DNA of 64,000 bases from Schaedlerella arabinosiphila (GTDB taxonomy: Bacteria; Bacillota; Clostridia; Lachnospirales; Lachnospiraceae): contig NZ_RHJS01000002.1 of assembly GCF_003885045.1 (NCBI RefSeq), positions 1,426,001 through 1,490,000 of the forward strand, written 5' to 3'. Made by a program: the position numbers and the translations under genes. Under the pieces are notes generated by a model. The model did not search any database. It had not been told where the DNA came from and was given only the letters and a program-made list of their open reading frames with translations. Numbering within the stretch: position 1 is the first letter of the stretch; every line of letters begins with the position of its first letter. Shown here in pieces: positions 17,766-26,338 of the stretch.

Positions 17766-18338
17766 ATGAGGAACCTGACAGAGATCAGATGGCACGGCCG
17801 GGGCGGCCAGGGTGCCAAGACAGCAGCGCTTTTGCTGGCGGATGTCGCATTCCAGACCGGAAAATATGTCCAGGGCTTTCCGGAATACGGCCCGGAACGT
17901 ATGGGCGCGCCCATTACCGCATATAACCGGATCAGCAATCAGCCGATCCGGGTGCATTCCAACATCTATGACCCTCAGTACGTGGTGGTTGTGGACGAGT
18001 CTCTTCTGGAAGCGGTGGATGTCACCGCGGGCCTGAAGAAGGACGGTGCGATCCTTATAAATACCCGGCGCACGAAAGAAGAGATCCTTCCCCATCTGAA
18101 AGGATACGAGGGGGAGGTCTATATTATCGACGCCCACAAGGTATCCATGGCGACGATGGGAAAATATTTTCCCAATACCCCCATGCTGGCGGCCATTGTG
18201 AAAGTGGCGGGAATCATGGAGGAGGAGACATTTCTGAGAGAGATGCAGGCGTCTTTCTCCCACAAATTTGCCGGAAAGCCGGAAGTGATCGAGGGCAACA
18301 TGGCGGCGTTGAAGATGGCATTGCAGGAGGTGCGGTAG
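17766..18338 (+). CDS. porC: Pyruvate:ferredoxin oxidoreductase, gamma subunit
   Basis: The 190-aa subunit has the gamma-domain opening (EIRWHGRGGQGAKTAA) and FPEYGPERMGAPI, typical of four-subunit 2-oxoacid:ferredoxin oxidoreductases. The complex oxidises pyruvate with CoA to acetyl-CoA and CO2 and reduces ferredoxin. The order gamma-delta-alpha-beta is that of the Thermotoga-type por operon. Pyruvate is the likeliest substrate given the glycolytic neighbours; 2-ketoisovalerate enzymes share the architecture. Confidence 0.88.
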   Translation: MRNLTEIRWHGRGGQGAKTAALLLADVAFQTGKYVQGFPEYGPERMGAPITAYNRISNQPIRVHSNIYDPQYVVVVDESLLEAVDVTAGLKKDGAILINTRRTKEEILPHLKGYEGEVYIIDAHKVSMATMGKYFPNTPMLAAIVKVAGIMEEETFLREMQASFSHKFAGKPEVIEGNMAALKMALQEVR

Positions 18339-18641
18339 ATGGCGGCAGATATCAGTAAATTAGGTGTGAAAGCTGGATGGAAGGACCTGACGGAAGGTAT
18401 GGTGATCCCGGGAGCCGGCACATCCAGGGAGTTCAATACCGGCGAGTGGTCCACGGACAAGCCGGAGTTTATCGAGGAAAAATGTAAACAATGCCTGCTG
18501 TGCGTGCCGGTCTGTCCGGACAGCTGTATCCCGGTTGCGGATTATAAGCGGGGGGCATTTGACTATGAACACTGCAAGGGCTGCGGGATCTGTGTGAAAG
18601 CCTGTCCCTTCGGCGCGATTACAATGGAAGGGGTGAACTGA
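18339..18641 (+). CDS. porD: Pyruvate:ferredoxin oxidoreductase, delta (2[4Fe-4S]) subunit
   Basis: The 100-aa protein is the ferredoxin-like subunit. It has two CxxCxxCxxxC motifs, CKQCLLCVPVC near residue 48 and CKGCGICVKAC near 79, each followed by a proline-rich turn, so it should hold two [4Fe-4S] clusters that carry electrons from the thiamine site to ferredoxin. It begins immediately after the porC stop and ends one base before porA, so expression is tightly coupled. Confidence 0.92.
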   Translation: MAADISKLGVKAGWKDLTEGMVIPGAGTSREFNTGEWSTDKPEFIEEKCKQCLLCVPVCPDSCIPVADYKRGAFDYEHCKGCGICVKACPFGAITMEGVN

Positions 18642-18642
18642 C

Positions 18643-19824
18643 ATGGCAAAGAGAGACCGTTTATCAGGAAATGAAGCAGTTGCCATTGCGCTGCGCCAGA
18701 TCAACCCGGATGTATTTCCGGCATTTCCCATCACACCGTCCACGGAGATTCCTCAGTACTTTGCGGCTTTTGCGGCAAACGGACAGGTGGATACGGAGTT
18801 TATCCCGGTGGAGAGCGAGCACAGCTCCATGAGCGCGGCCATCGGAGCGTCCGCGGCAGGGGCAAGAAGCCTGACCGCCACGTCCTCCTGCGGGCTGGCC
18901 TATATGTGGGAGGAATTATACATCGCGGCATCCAACCGGCTGCCCCTGGCGCTGGCACTGGTGAACCGTGCCCTGTCAGGACCCATCAACATCAACTGCG
19001 ACCATTCGGACAGCATGGGCGCGCGGGATTCCGGCTGGATTCAGATTTACGCGGAGAATAACCAGGAGGCATACGACAACATGGTGCAGGCATACCGGAT
19101 TTCCGAGCACAAGGATGTGAGGCTGCCCATCATGATCTGCCAGGACGGATTTATAACCAGCCACGCGGTGGAAAATATGGAGCTTCTGGATGACGAAGAG
19201 GTGCGGGGATTTGTAGGCGAATATGAGCCGGAGAACTACCTGCTGAACCCGGACTGCCCCATGGCGGTGGGCCCCTATTCCATCACGGATTATTATATGG
19301 AAGCAAAACGGAACCAGGCCGAGGGAATGAAGCATGTGAGCCGGGTGGTGCTGGAGGTGGCGAAGGAATTTGCCGCGCTGTCCGGCAGGGAATACGGACT
19401 GTTTGAGGAGTACGGCATGGAAGACGCGGAACTGGCCGTTGTGATGATCGGGTCCGCGGCAGGCACGACCAAGGATGCCATTGACCGTCTGCGGGCAAAG
19501 GGCGAGAAGGTGGGACTGGTGAAGATCCGGATGTACCGTCCCTTCCCGGCGGAGGAGATCGCGGAAGCCCTGTCAGGGGTGAAGGCCGTCGCGGTGATGG
19601 ACCGGGCGGAGGGTTATACGAACCACGGCGGGCCTCTGGGCGCGGATGTGATGTCGGCTTTGTACCGTGCGCGCTCCCAGGCGCTGGCAGTGAATTATAT
19701 CTACGGACTGGGCGGACGGGACGTACGCGTGGAAGATATGGAACATATTTTTGCAGCCCTGAGACAGATTGCAGAAGACGGCGACGCAGGGGAAACCTAC
19801 CGCTATCTGGGGATTCGGGAATAG
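18643..19824 (+). CDS. porA: Pyruvate:ferredoxin oxidoreductase, alpha subunit
   Basis: The 393-aa alpha subunit contains the pyrimidine-binding domain (FPAFPITPSTEIPQYF; IPVESEHSSMSAAIGA; TATSSCGLAYMWEELY) and a C-terminal domain with MIGSAAGTTKDAID and the final YIYGLGGRDV segment. It matches the archaeal/Thermotoga PorA pattern almost block for block. Together with PorB it forms the thiamine diphosphate active site. Length is normal. It starts two bases after porD. Confidence 0.93.
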   Translation: MAKRDRLSGNEAVAIALRQINPDVFPAFPITPSTEIPQYFAAFAANGQVDTEFIPVESEHSSMSAAIGASAAGARSLTATSSCGLAYMWEELYIAASNRLPLALALVNRALSGPININCDHSDSMGARDSGWIQIYAENNQEAYDNMVQAYRISEHKDVRLPIMICQDGFITSHAVENMELLDDEEVRGFVGEYEPENYLLNPDCPMAVGPYSITDYYMEAKRNQAEGMKHVSRVVLEVAKEFAALSGREYGLFEEYGMEDAELAVVMIGSAAGTTKDAIDRLRAKGEKVGLVKIRMYRPFPAEEIAEALSGVKAVAVMDRAEGYTNHGGPLGADVMSALYRARSQALAVNYIYGLGGRDVRVEDMEHIFAALRQIAEDGDAGETYRYLGIRE

Positions 19825-19834
19825 GGGGGAAAGT

Positions 19835-20767
19835 ATGAGCTACAATTTTAAAGAAACCATGAACAAGCCGGAGCGTCTGGCTCCCGGCCATCGGATGTGC
19901 GCAGGCTGCGGCGGGACCATCGCAGTGAGAAATGTCCTGCGGGGACTTCACGAAGGGGATAAGGCCGTGATCGGCAATGCCACCGGCTGCCTGGAGGTCT
20001 CTACATTTACCTATCCCTACACGGCATGGGAGGACAGCTACATCCACAATGCATTTGAAAACGCAGGGGCCACCTTAAGCGGCGTGGAGGGCGCCTACAA
20101 GGCATTGAAGAAAAAAGGGAAGCTGGATGCCACATACAAGTTCATCACCTTCGGCGGGGACGGCGGAACCTATGACATCGGTTTTCAGTCCTTGTCCGGC
20201 GCCATGGAGCGGAACCATGACATGGTGTATGTCTGCTATGACAACGGCGCCTACATGAATACCGGAATCCAGCGTTCCTCCGCGACTCCCATGTATGCGG
20301 ATACGACCACGACCCCGGTAGGCACAAAGAGCAGCGGAAAGCCTCAGAACCGGAAAGATCTGGCTGCCATCATCGCAAGCCACGACATTCCCTATGTGGC
20401 GCAGACCACCTTTGTGCAGAACTTCAAGGATCTGCATATCAAGTCGGAGAAGGCGATCTATACGCCGGGAGCGGCATTTTTAAATATTATGGCGCCATGC
20501 CCCCGTGGATGGAGGTACAATACGCCGGATATCATGGAGATCTGCAAGCTGGGCGTGGAGACCTGCTACTGGCCGCTGTTTGAGGTTGTGAATGGCAGAT
20601 GGATTCTCAATTACGAGCCCAAAAAGAAGCTTCCCATCGAAGACTTCCTGGTAAAACAGGGGCGGTTTAAGCACCTCTTCCGGAAAGAAAACGAATACCT
20701 GATTGAGGAGTTTCAAAAGGAAGTAGACCGGAGATGGGACGAGCTGGTATGGAAATGCTCCCGATAA
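19835..20767 (+). CDS. porB: Pyruvate:ferredoxin oxidoreductase, beta subunit
   Basis: The 310-aa beta subunit binds thiamine diphosphate and one [4Fe-4S] cluster. The N-terminal CAGCG (HRMCAGCGGTIAV) and the downstream ATGCLEV and C-terminal-half cysteines supply cluster ligands. GGDGGTYDIG followed by DNGAYMNTG is the thiamine-binding motif. ATG 19835 has a GGGGGGAAAG site 10 bases after porA; the longer frame from 19769 would overlap porA and is rejected. Confidence 0.93.
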   Translation: MSYNFKETMNKPERLAPGHRMCAGCGGTIAVRNVLRGLHEGDKAVIGNATGCLEVSTFTYPYTAWEDSYIHNAFENAGATLSGVEGAYKALKKKGKLDATYKFITFGGDGGTYDIGFQSLSGAMERNHDMVYVCYDNGAYMNTGIQRSSATPMYADTTTTPVGTKSSGKPQNRKDLAAIIASHDIPYVAQTTFVQNFKDLHIKSEKAIYTPGAAFLNIMAPCPRGWRYNTPDIMEICKLGVETCYWPLFEVVNGRWILNYEPKKKLPIEDFLVKQGRFKHLFRKENEYLIEEFQKEVDRRWDELVWKCSR

Positions 20768-20848
20768 CGGCGCCGGAAGCATTGCCTGATTTGGAGGGCG
20801 TCTGTGCAGAGACACAGAAACATGGTAACAAAAAAGGAGATTATATCG

Positions 20849-21670
20849 ATGAGCATACAGTATGAAAAAGTAAAAGCATGTTATGAATATTGCAGGACAG
20901 TGACGGATTTTCAGCCCAGAGTGGGCCTGATCCTGGGCTCCGGGCTTGGCAATTATGCCAGGAATATGAAGGTGGAGTGCGAGATTCCCTACGGGGATAT
21001 TCCGGGATTCCCGGTTTCCACGGTGGCAGGCCATGACGGAAGGTTCCTGTTCGGATACATCGGCGACGTGCCGGCGGTGGTGATGAAAGGGCGGGTGCAT
21101 TTTTACGAAGGGTATACCCCCCAGGAGGTGGTTATGCCCATCCGGGTCATGAAGCTGCTGGGAATCCAGGTTCTGTTTCTGACCAACGCGTCAGGCGGGA
21201 TTAACCAGAACTTCCAGGTGGGGGATTTCATGATGATCAAGGACCAGATCTCGAACTTTGTCCCCTCCCCGCTGATCGGGGAAAATGTGTCGGAGCTGGG
21301 GCTTCGGTTTACGGATATGACCCAGATTTACGACCTGGAACTTCAGGATATCATCCGGAAGACCTCAGAGGAGGAGCACATCCCCATTCAGGAAGGGGTC
21401 TATGTGCAGACCTCCGGGCCCAATTACGAAAGCCCCGCAGAGATCCGCATGTTTGCGGCCCTGGGCGCGGACGCGGTGGGTATGAGCACGGCAGGGGAGG
21501 CTCTGGCGGCCCGTCACGCGGACATCCGGGTGTGCGGGATCTCCTGTGTATCCAATATGGCAAGCGGGATCTCCAAGGAGAAGCTTAAGCATGAGGATGT
21601 GCAGATCGCGGCGGACAAACGGGCAGAGGATTTTGAGCGGCTGGTGACGCAGATCATCAGAAAGCTGTGA
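20849..21670 (+). CDS. punA: Purine-nucleoside phosphorylase
   Basis: The 273-aa enzyme splits purine nucleosides with phosphate, releasing base and ribose-1-phosphate. It is the trimeric type: VGLILGSGLGNYA (phosphate site), GRVHFYEGYTPQEVV, LTNASGGIN (base site) and ISCVSNMASGI. ATG 20849 has an AAGGAG site; upstream in-frame codons lack one. The next gene, a methylthioadenosine deaminase-like enzyme, overlaps its stop, pointing to a purine/thiomethyl salvage operon. Confidence 0.93.
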   Translation: MSIQYEKVKACYEYCRTVTDFQPRVGLILGSGLGNYARNMKVECEIPYGDIPGFPVSTVAGHDGRFLFGYIGDVPAVVMKGRVHFYEGYTPQEVVMPIRVMKLLGIQVLFLTNASGGINQNFQVGDFMMIKDQISNFVPSPLIGENVSELGLRFTDMTQIYDLELQDIIRKTSEEEHIPIQEGVYVQTSGPNYESPAEIRMFAALGADAVGMSTAGEALAARHADIRVCGISCVSNMASGISKEKLKHEDVQIAADKRAEDFERLVTQIIRKL

Positions 21671-21690
21671 AAGTGAGGATCAAACAATCC

Positions 21691-22971
21691 ATGAATACAA
21701 GAATTTATAATGTAAGAATACTGACCATGGAAGATGGGAAAGATATCTTTCAGGGAGAGGTATGGATTCAAGACGACACCATCACCTATGTAGGGCCGGG
21801 ACGGCAGGATCAGAAGGAATGGGATCAGGAGATTGACGGAGAGGGCAGCCTTCTGATGCCCGGCTTCAAAAACGCCCACACCCATTCGGCCATGACCTTC
21901 CTGCGTTCCCACGCGGATGACCTAAAGCTGGATGAATGGCTGTTCAACAAGGTCTTTCCGGCGGAAGGGAAGCTGACGGGGGAAAGCCTTTACTGGTTTA
22001 CGAAGCTGGCATTTATGGAGTATCTGACCAGCGGGATTACTACGGCGTACGACATGTATTTCTATGTGGACGACGGGGCAAGGGCGGCAAAGGACGCCGG
22101 ATTCAGGTATGTGTTCTGCGACAGCATCAACAATTTCGGGGGAACCGTGGATCAGGTGGAAAAGGATTTCCTCCGCCTGAATATCGACCGTTCCCGGCTG
22201 ATCAGCCACCGGATCGGTTTCCATGCAGAGTATACCACCAGCCGGGAGCTGATGGAGGGGATCGCGGCCCTTGCAGAACGCCACCAGGCACCGGTTTCCG
22301 TACACTGCTCCGAGACCCGCAAGGAGGTGGAGGAGTGCCGGGAGAGGTATGGCTGCTCCCCGGTGGCCCTTATGGATTCCCTGGGGCTGTTCCGCTACGG
22401 CGGCACGCTGTTCCACTGTGTACACATGGACGAGACGGATTATGACATCCTCAAAAAGCGGGGCATTTATGTGGTCACCAACCCGGCTTCCAACTTAAAG
22501 CTGGCAAGCGGTATCGCACCGATCAAGCGGTATCTGGATCTGGACATTCCGGTTGCCATCGGAACGGACGGGGCGGCCAGCAACAACTGTCTGGACATGT
22601 TCCGGGAGATGTTTTTGGTGACCGGGCTGCAGAAGGCAGTCTGCGACGACCCGGAGGCGGTTCCGGCGAGGGAAGTGCTTAAGATGGCCACGGTCAACGG
22701 GGCCCGTGCCTGCGGCCTGCCGGAGTGCGACAGCATCGCGGAGGGCAAGAAGGCGGATCTGATCCTGATCGACCTGAACCAGCCCAACATGCAGCCCTTA
22801 CGCAACCTGGACAAAAACCTGGTCTACAGCGGAAGCAAGAGCAATGTGAAGATGACGATGATCGGTGGAAAGGTGCTGTATCGGGACGGGGAATTTTATC
22901 TGGATTCCTCCCGGGAAGAGATTTTTGCAAAAGCCAATGAATATGCGGAGAAGATCTTCGCGGATTTATAA
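21691..22971 (+). CDS. mtaD: Amidohydrolase, methylthioadenosine/S-adenosylhomocysteine deaminase family
   Basis: The 426-aa metal-dependent deaminase has the family zinc ligands in NAHTHSAMTFLR (near residue 55), a histidine in SVHCSETRKE, another in FHCVHMDETD, and the aspartate of IGTDGAASNNCLDMF. It likely deaminates methylthioadenosine or S-adenosylhomocysteine to the inosine form, which PunA could then phosphorolyse. The start at ATG 21691 has GTGAGG upstream. A GTG at 21667 overlaps punA by 4 bases and is an alternative. Related guanine or adenosine deaminases cannot be fully excluded. Confidence 0.83.
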   Translation: MNTRIYNVRILTMEDGKDIFQGEVWIQDDTITYVGPGRQDQKEWDQEIDGEGSLLMPGFKNAHTHSAMTFLRSHADDLKLDEWLFNKVFPAEGKLTGESLYWFTKLAFMEYLTSGITTAYDMYFYVDDGARAAKDAGFRYVFCDSINNFGGTVDQVEKDFLRLNIDRSRLISHRIGFHAEYTTSRELMEGIAALAERHQAPVSVHCSETRKEVEECRERYGCSPVALMDSLGLFRYGGTLFHCVHMDETDYDILKKRGIYVVTNPASNLKLASGIAPIKRYLDLDIPVAIGTDGAASNNCLDMFREMFLVTGLQKAVCDDPEAVPAREVLKMATVNGARACGLPECDSIAEGKKADLILIDLNQPNMQPLRNLDKNLVYSGSKSNVKMTMIGGKVLYRDGEFYLDSSREEIFAKANEYAEKIFADL

Positions 22972-23004
22972 GTAAAGAGGACAGATATAAAGAGGACAGG
23001 TATC

Positions 23005-23466
23005 ATGAAGGCAGCAGTATTTACGGTCAGTACAAGAGCATACAAGGCGAAGCAGGAAAGCGCGTCGGGATCGGCCGTCAAGCGGGTCGTAGAGCAGGTG
23101 GGATTTGAAGTCAAGGCAGGGGTACTGCCCGAGGACAAGACCGTGGTGGAAGCGGTCTTGAGACAACTGGCGGATACGGGGGCGGTGCAGCTCATCCTGA
23201 CCGTGGGTTCTACCGGGCTTCTGAGAAAGAGCTGCGCGCCGGATGCACTGACAGATGCGGCGGAACGGCTGCTTCCGGGGATTCCCGAGGCCATCCGCGG
23301 GTACTGCATCCGTTATTCCAAAAAGATCATGCTGGACCGGTCGGCAGCCGGCATCCGCAACCGGACGGTGATGGTGAACCTTCCGGACAGCGCGAAGCTG
23401 GCGAAGGAAGGAATCGAATATATCCTGCCGGAGCTGGTGCAGGCAGTGGAGATGTTGAACGTATGA
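23005..23466 (+). CDS. MoaB/MogA-like protein with degenerate motifs
   Basis: The 153-aa product has the fold signature of the MogA/MoaB molybdopterin-binding domain: AVFTVSTRAYK at the start, GVLPEDKTVVEAVLRQL, then LTVGSTGLLRK. The usual TGGTG-x-x-RD and NLPGSPKA are changed here to VGSTGLLRK and NLPDSAKL. Those residues contact molybdopterin, so the protein may have lost cofactor adenylylation. No other molybdenum-cofactor gene is in the window. It sits between salvage genes and overlaps the next frame by 4 bases. Confidence 0.7.
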   Translation: MKAAVFTVSTRAYKAKQESASGSAVKRVVEQVGFEVKAGVLPEDKTVVEAVLRQLADTGAVQLILTVGSTGLLRKSCAPDALTDAAERLLPGIPEAIRGYCIRYSKKIMLDRSAAGIRNRTVMVNLPDSAKLAKEGIEYILPELVQAVEMLNV

Positions 23467-24173
23467 TAAAAACAGTATATATAGGACACAGTGGATTTCT
23501 GGTGGAGCTGGAGGACGCATATTTCCTGTTTGATTACTACCGCGGGGAGCTGCCGGGGCTGGATACGGACAGGAAGCTGTTCATCTTTGCGAGCCACGCC
23601 CATTTGGATCATTACCAGAGGAAGATTTTTCAGTTTCAGGAGAAGATGCCCGAGACCTTTTACATTTTGTCAAAGGATGTGAAACGGGACGCGCTTAAGA
23701 ACGGTGGGCTGGAAGAACGCATCCGGTTTGTAGGGCCGGAGGAAGAGCTGGAGACAAAAGGGTGCCGGATTCGGACCCTGCGCTCCACAGACGAGGGCGT
23801 CGCGTTTTTGGTACAGTATCAGGGGCGCACCTTTTACCATGCAGGGGACCTTAACGCGTGGTACTGGGAGGAAGAGGGCGAGGATTATGTAAATATGATG
23901 CGCCGGAGTTATGAGCGCGAGATCCAGAAGATTGAAGGGGAGTTCATCAACGCGGCATTTGTTCCCGTGGACCCCAGGCTGGAAGGGCAGTATGCGCAAG
24001 GATTGGATTTCTTCATGCGGCACACCCGGACGGATCGGGTATTCCCCATGCATTTCTGGGAGGACTACGGGATTTTTGACCGGCTGAGGCAGGAGCCGTG
24101 TACGGAAGAGTACAGGAACCGGATCATGGAGATCAAAGAGCCGGGGCAGGAATTTTTGTGGGGAAAGATTTGA
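23463..24173 (+). CDS. MBL-fold metal-dependent hydrolase
   Basis: The 236-aa product is a metallo-beta-lactamase-fold protein of the UlaG-like/RomA type. It opens with YIGHSGFLVELED, carries the metal motif FASHAHLDHY near residue 43, and has a second site in FYHAGDLN near 122 and MHFWEDYG near the C-terminus. The substrate is unknown. It overlaps the MoaB-like gene by 4 bases and precedes rnhA by 25, so it is part of the punA-to-rnhA run. Confidence 0.8.
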   Translation: MIKTVYIGHSGFLVELEDAYFLFDYYRGELPGLDTDRKLFIFASHAHLDHYQRKIFQFQEKMPETFYILSKDVKRDALKNGGLEERIRFVGPEEELETKGCRIRTLRSTDEGVAFLVQYQGRTFYHAGDLNAWYWEEEGEDYVNMMRRSYEREIQKIEGEFINAAFVPVDPRLEGQYAQGLDFFMRHTRTDRVFPMHFWEDYGIFDRLRQEPCTEEYRNRIMEIKEPGQEFLWGKI

Positions 24174-24198
24174 GATCAGGGGAGGACATATAAGGCAG

Positions 24199-24672
24199 AT
24201 GCAGGTAAAATTATATACAGACGGCTCGGCCAGGGGCAACCCCCACGGACCGGGCGGATACGGCGCGGTGCTGGAATATGTGGACCCGAAGGGGGAGCTG
24301 CACAGGAAGGAGCTTTCCCAGGGGTATGTGAAGACCACCAACAACCGGATGGAAATGATGGCGGTGATCGTGGGCTTAGAAGCCCTGAACCGTCCCTGCC
24401 GGGTGGAGGTCTATTCGGATTCCCAGTATGTGGTCAACGCCTTTAACCAGCACTGGATCGAGGGCTGGATCAAAAAGGGCTGGAAGCGGGGAAAGAATGA
24501 AGAGGTCAAGAACGTGGATCTCTGGAAACGGCTTCTGGAAGCGAAAAAAGACCATGAGGTCACATTCCACTGGATCAAGGGCCATGCCGGGCATCCCCAG
24601 AATGAGCGGTGCGACGAGCTGGCGACTAGGGCAGCGGATGGAGAGGGCCTGCTCCATGATCCGGGGGTGTAA
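24199..24672 (+). CDS. rnhA: Ribonuclease HI
   Basis: The 157-aa nuclease cuts RNA in RNA-DNA hybrids. The four catalytic carboxylates are visible: Asp8 (YTDGSARGN), Glu52 (NRMEMMA), Asp74 (YSDSQYV) and Asp139 (NERCDELA). The basic handle (WIKKGWKRGKNEEVKN) and catalytic-loop histidine (KGHAGHPQNE) are present, so it is the full-length bacterial type I enzyme. A GGGGAGGA site lies upstream. Confidence 0.95.
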   Translation: MQVKLYTDGSARGNPHGPGGYGAVLEYVDPKGELHRKELSQGYVKTTNNRMEMMAVIVGLEALNRPCRVEVYSDSQYVVNAFNQHWIEGWIKKGWKRGKNEEVKNVDLWKRLLEAKKDHEVTFHWIKGHAGHPQNERCDELATRAADGEGLLHDPGV

Positions 24673-24705
24673 TGTGTTAATGATCCGAATCTGCTGACGG
24701 TTCGG

Positions 24706-24739
24706 AAAAACGGCAGGACAAAGGATAGCCGCTGTTTTT
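24706..24739 (+). terminator. Possible terminator after rnhA
   Basis: AAAAACGGC and GCCGCTGTTTTT form a stem with a 3-base bulge and end in T5, between rnhA and rnpB. Confidence 0.4.
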
Positions 24740-24758
24740 GAACCGCCGGCTGAGAATA

Positions 24759-25113
24759 TTTAAGTAAGACAGACAATCGCGGCTGCAGAGGCCGAAAGGC
24801 AGCAGACGAGGAAAGTCCGGGCTTCACAGGGCAGGATGCCGGATAACGTCCGGTGGAGGTGACTCCAAGGCCAGTGCAACAGAAATAAACCGCCCCATGC
24901 CACGGCATGAGGTAAGGGTGGAAAGGCAGTGTAAGAGACTACCGCCTCCCTGGTAACAGGGAGGGCACATGTAAACCCCATCCGAAGCAAGACCGGAAGA
25001 AAGCGATGTGGCGGCCCGTCACGCTTTAGGTAGGTCGCTTGAGCCCGGCGGCAACGCTGGGCCTAGATAGATGATTGTCCAACGACATAACCCGGCTTAT
25101 CGTTTTGCTTAAA
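24759..25113 (+). ncRNA. rnpB: RNase P RNA, bacterial type A
   Basis: The catalytic RNA that removes tRNA 5' leaders. The universally conserved blocks are present in order: GAGGAAAGTCCGGGCTTC, AGTGCAACAGAAA, the CCATCCGAAGCAAGACC region, and GATAGATGATTGTC followed by ACATAACCCGGCTTA. The ends pair as helix P1 (TTTAAGTAAGAC at 24759 with GTTTTGCTTAAA ending at 25113, two G-U). The roughly 355-base length fits type A. The exact ends are estimated from P1. Confidence 0.95.
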
Positions 25114-25150
25114 TCAAGATCTATTGCCGGATCTGAAAGATCCGGTCTGG

Positions 25151-25190
25151 GGAACTGTCCCAAGACAGATTCGGACAGTTCCTGTTTTTT
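25151..25190 (+). terminator. Terminator after rnpB
   Basis: GGAACTGTCC pairs perfectly with GGACAGTTCC around 12 bases and runs into TGTTTTTT. A smaller hairpin, CCGGATCT/AGATCCGG, lies just upstream. Confidence 0.88.
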
Positions 25191-25205
25191 GCACCGGGCG
25201 CTGTT

Positions 25206-25235
25206 TTGCGTTAAGGTGTTAAAGTACCATACAAT
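25206..25235 (+). promoter_or_regulatory. Promoter of aroF
   Basis: TTGCGT (25206-25211), an 18-base spacer and TACAAT (25230-25235) lie 22 bases before the start codon. The leader is too short for a T-box or attenuator. Confidence 0.6.
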
Positions 25236-25257
25236 CACAAAGAAAGAAGGCACAAAC

Positions 25258-26289
25258 ATGGGTATGACTGTAAATGCACAGCTTCCTCTGCCGGCAGAAT
25301 TGAAGGCAGAATATCCTCTGACAGAAAAACTCCGTCAGATCAAACAGAAGAGGGACCGTGAGATCCGGGATATTTTTACCGGAGTGTCGGACCGGTTCAT
25401 CGTACTGGCAGGCCCCTGTTCTGCGGACAACGAGGACGCGGTCTGTGAATATGTGACCCGGCTTGCGAAGGTCAGCGAGGAGGTGGCAGACCGTGTGATG
25501 GTCATTCCGCGGATCTACACCAACAAGCCCAGGACTACCGGGGAGGGCTACAAGGGGATGCTGCACCAGCCGGAGCCGGATAAGGCGCCGGACCTCTATG
25601 CGGGAATCCTGGCAATCCGGAAGATGCACATCCGGGCCATGGAAGAGAGCGCTCTGACAGGGGCGGACGAGATGCTCTATCCGGAGAACAGAAGCTACCT
25701 GGACGATATCCTCTCCTATGAAGCCATCGGGGCGCGCTCCGTTGAGAACCAGCAGCACCGGCTCACGGCCAGCGGCATGGATATCCCCATCGGGATGAAG
25801 AATCCCACCAGCGGCGATTTTTCCGTGATGCTCAATTCGGTCATCGCGGCACAAAATTCCCATCGGTTTATCTACCGCGGGCAGGATGTGACCACCGCCG
25901 GAAATGACCTGGCGCATGTGATCCTGCGGGGCGGCGTGAACAAATACGGGACCTGTATTCCCAACTACCACTACGAGGACCTGGTGCGCCTGCTGGATAT
26001 GTACCAGCGCATGAATCTGAAAAATCCCGGGGCGATCATCGACGTGAACCATTCCAATTCGGACAAGAAGTTCCGGGAGCAGATCCGCATTACCAGCGAA
26101 GTGCTCCACAGCAGGAGCTACAATCCACAGCTGAAAAAGCTGATCAAAGGAGTCATGATCGAAAGCTACCTGGTGGAGGGCTGCCAGAGCATCGACAGCG
26201 AGCGGGTCTACGGAAAATCCATCACAGACCCCTGCCTGGGATGGGAGGACACAAAGCGGCTGATCTTAGAGATTGCGGAGAAGTGCTGA
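25258..26289 (+). CDS. aroF: 3-deoxy-7-phosphoheptulonate synthase (DAHP synthase, type I)
   Basis: The 343-aa enzyme condenses phosphoenolpyruvate and erythrose-4-phosphate, the first step of the shikimate pathway. It is the AroFGH type: VLAGPCSADN, RIYTNKPRTTGEGYKGML, GARSVENQQHR, PIGMKNPTSGD, DVNHSNSDK and the C-terminal SITDPCLGWEDT are all in place. The N-terminal extension carries feedback sites in E. coli relatives, so it may be sensitive to an aromatic amino acid. ATG 25258 has an AGAAGG site. pheA, 2 kb away, is in the same pathway. Confidence 0.95.
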   Translation: MGMTVNAQLPLPAELKAEYPLTEKLRQIKQKRDREIRDIFTGVSDRFIVLAGPCSADNEDAVCEYVTRLAKVSEEVADRVMVIPRIYTNKPRTTGEGYKGMLHQPEPDKAPDLYAGILAIRKMHIRAMEESALTGADEMLYPENRSYLDDILSYEAIGARSVENQQHRLTASGMDIPIGMKNPTSGDFSVMLNSVIAAQNSHRFIYRGQDVTTAGNDLAHVILRGGVNKYGTCIPNYHYEDLVRLLDMYQRMNLKNPGAIIDVNHSNSDKKFREQIRITSEVLHSRSYNPQLKKLIKGVMIESYLVEGCQSIDSERVYGKSITDPCLGWEDTKRLILEIAEKC

Positions 26290-26304
26290 AAAGACCGAAG
26301 AAAA

Positions 26305-26327
26305 GGGCCCGCCGGTTCGGCAGGCCC
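26305..26327. terminator. GC-rich hairpin between convergent aroF and pyrI
   Basis: GGGCC-C-GCCG pairs with CGGC-A-GGCCC around GTT. It has no T tract but lies exactly between convergent stops. Confidence 0.4.
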
Positions 26328-26338
26328 TGGCAGGGGCT

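Noticed and set aside
25114..25257. T-box or aromatic attenuator before aroF
   Set aside because: The hairpins upstream belong to the rnpB terminator, and the predicted aroF leader is only about 20 bases.
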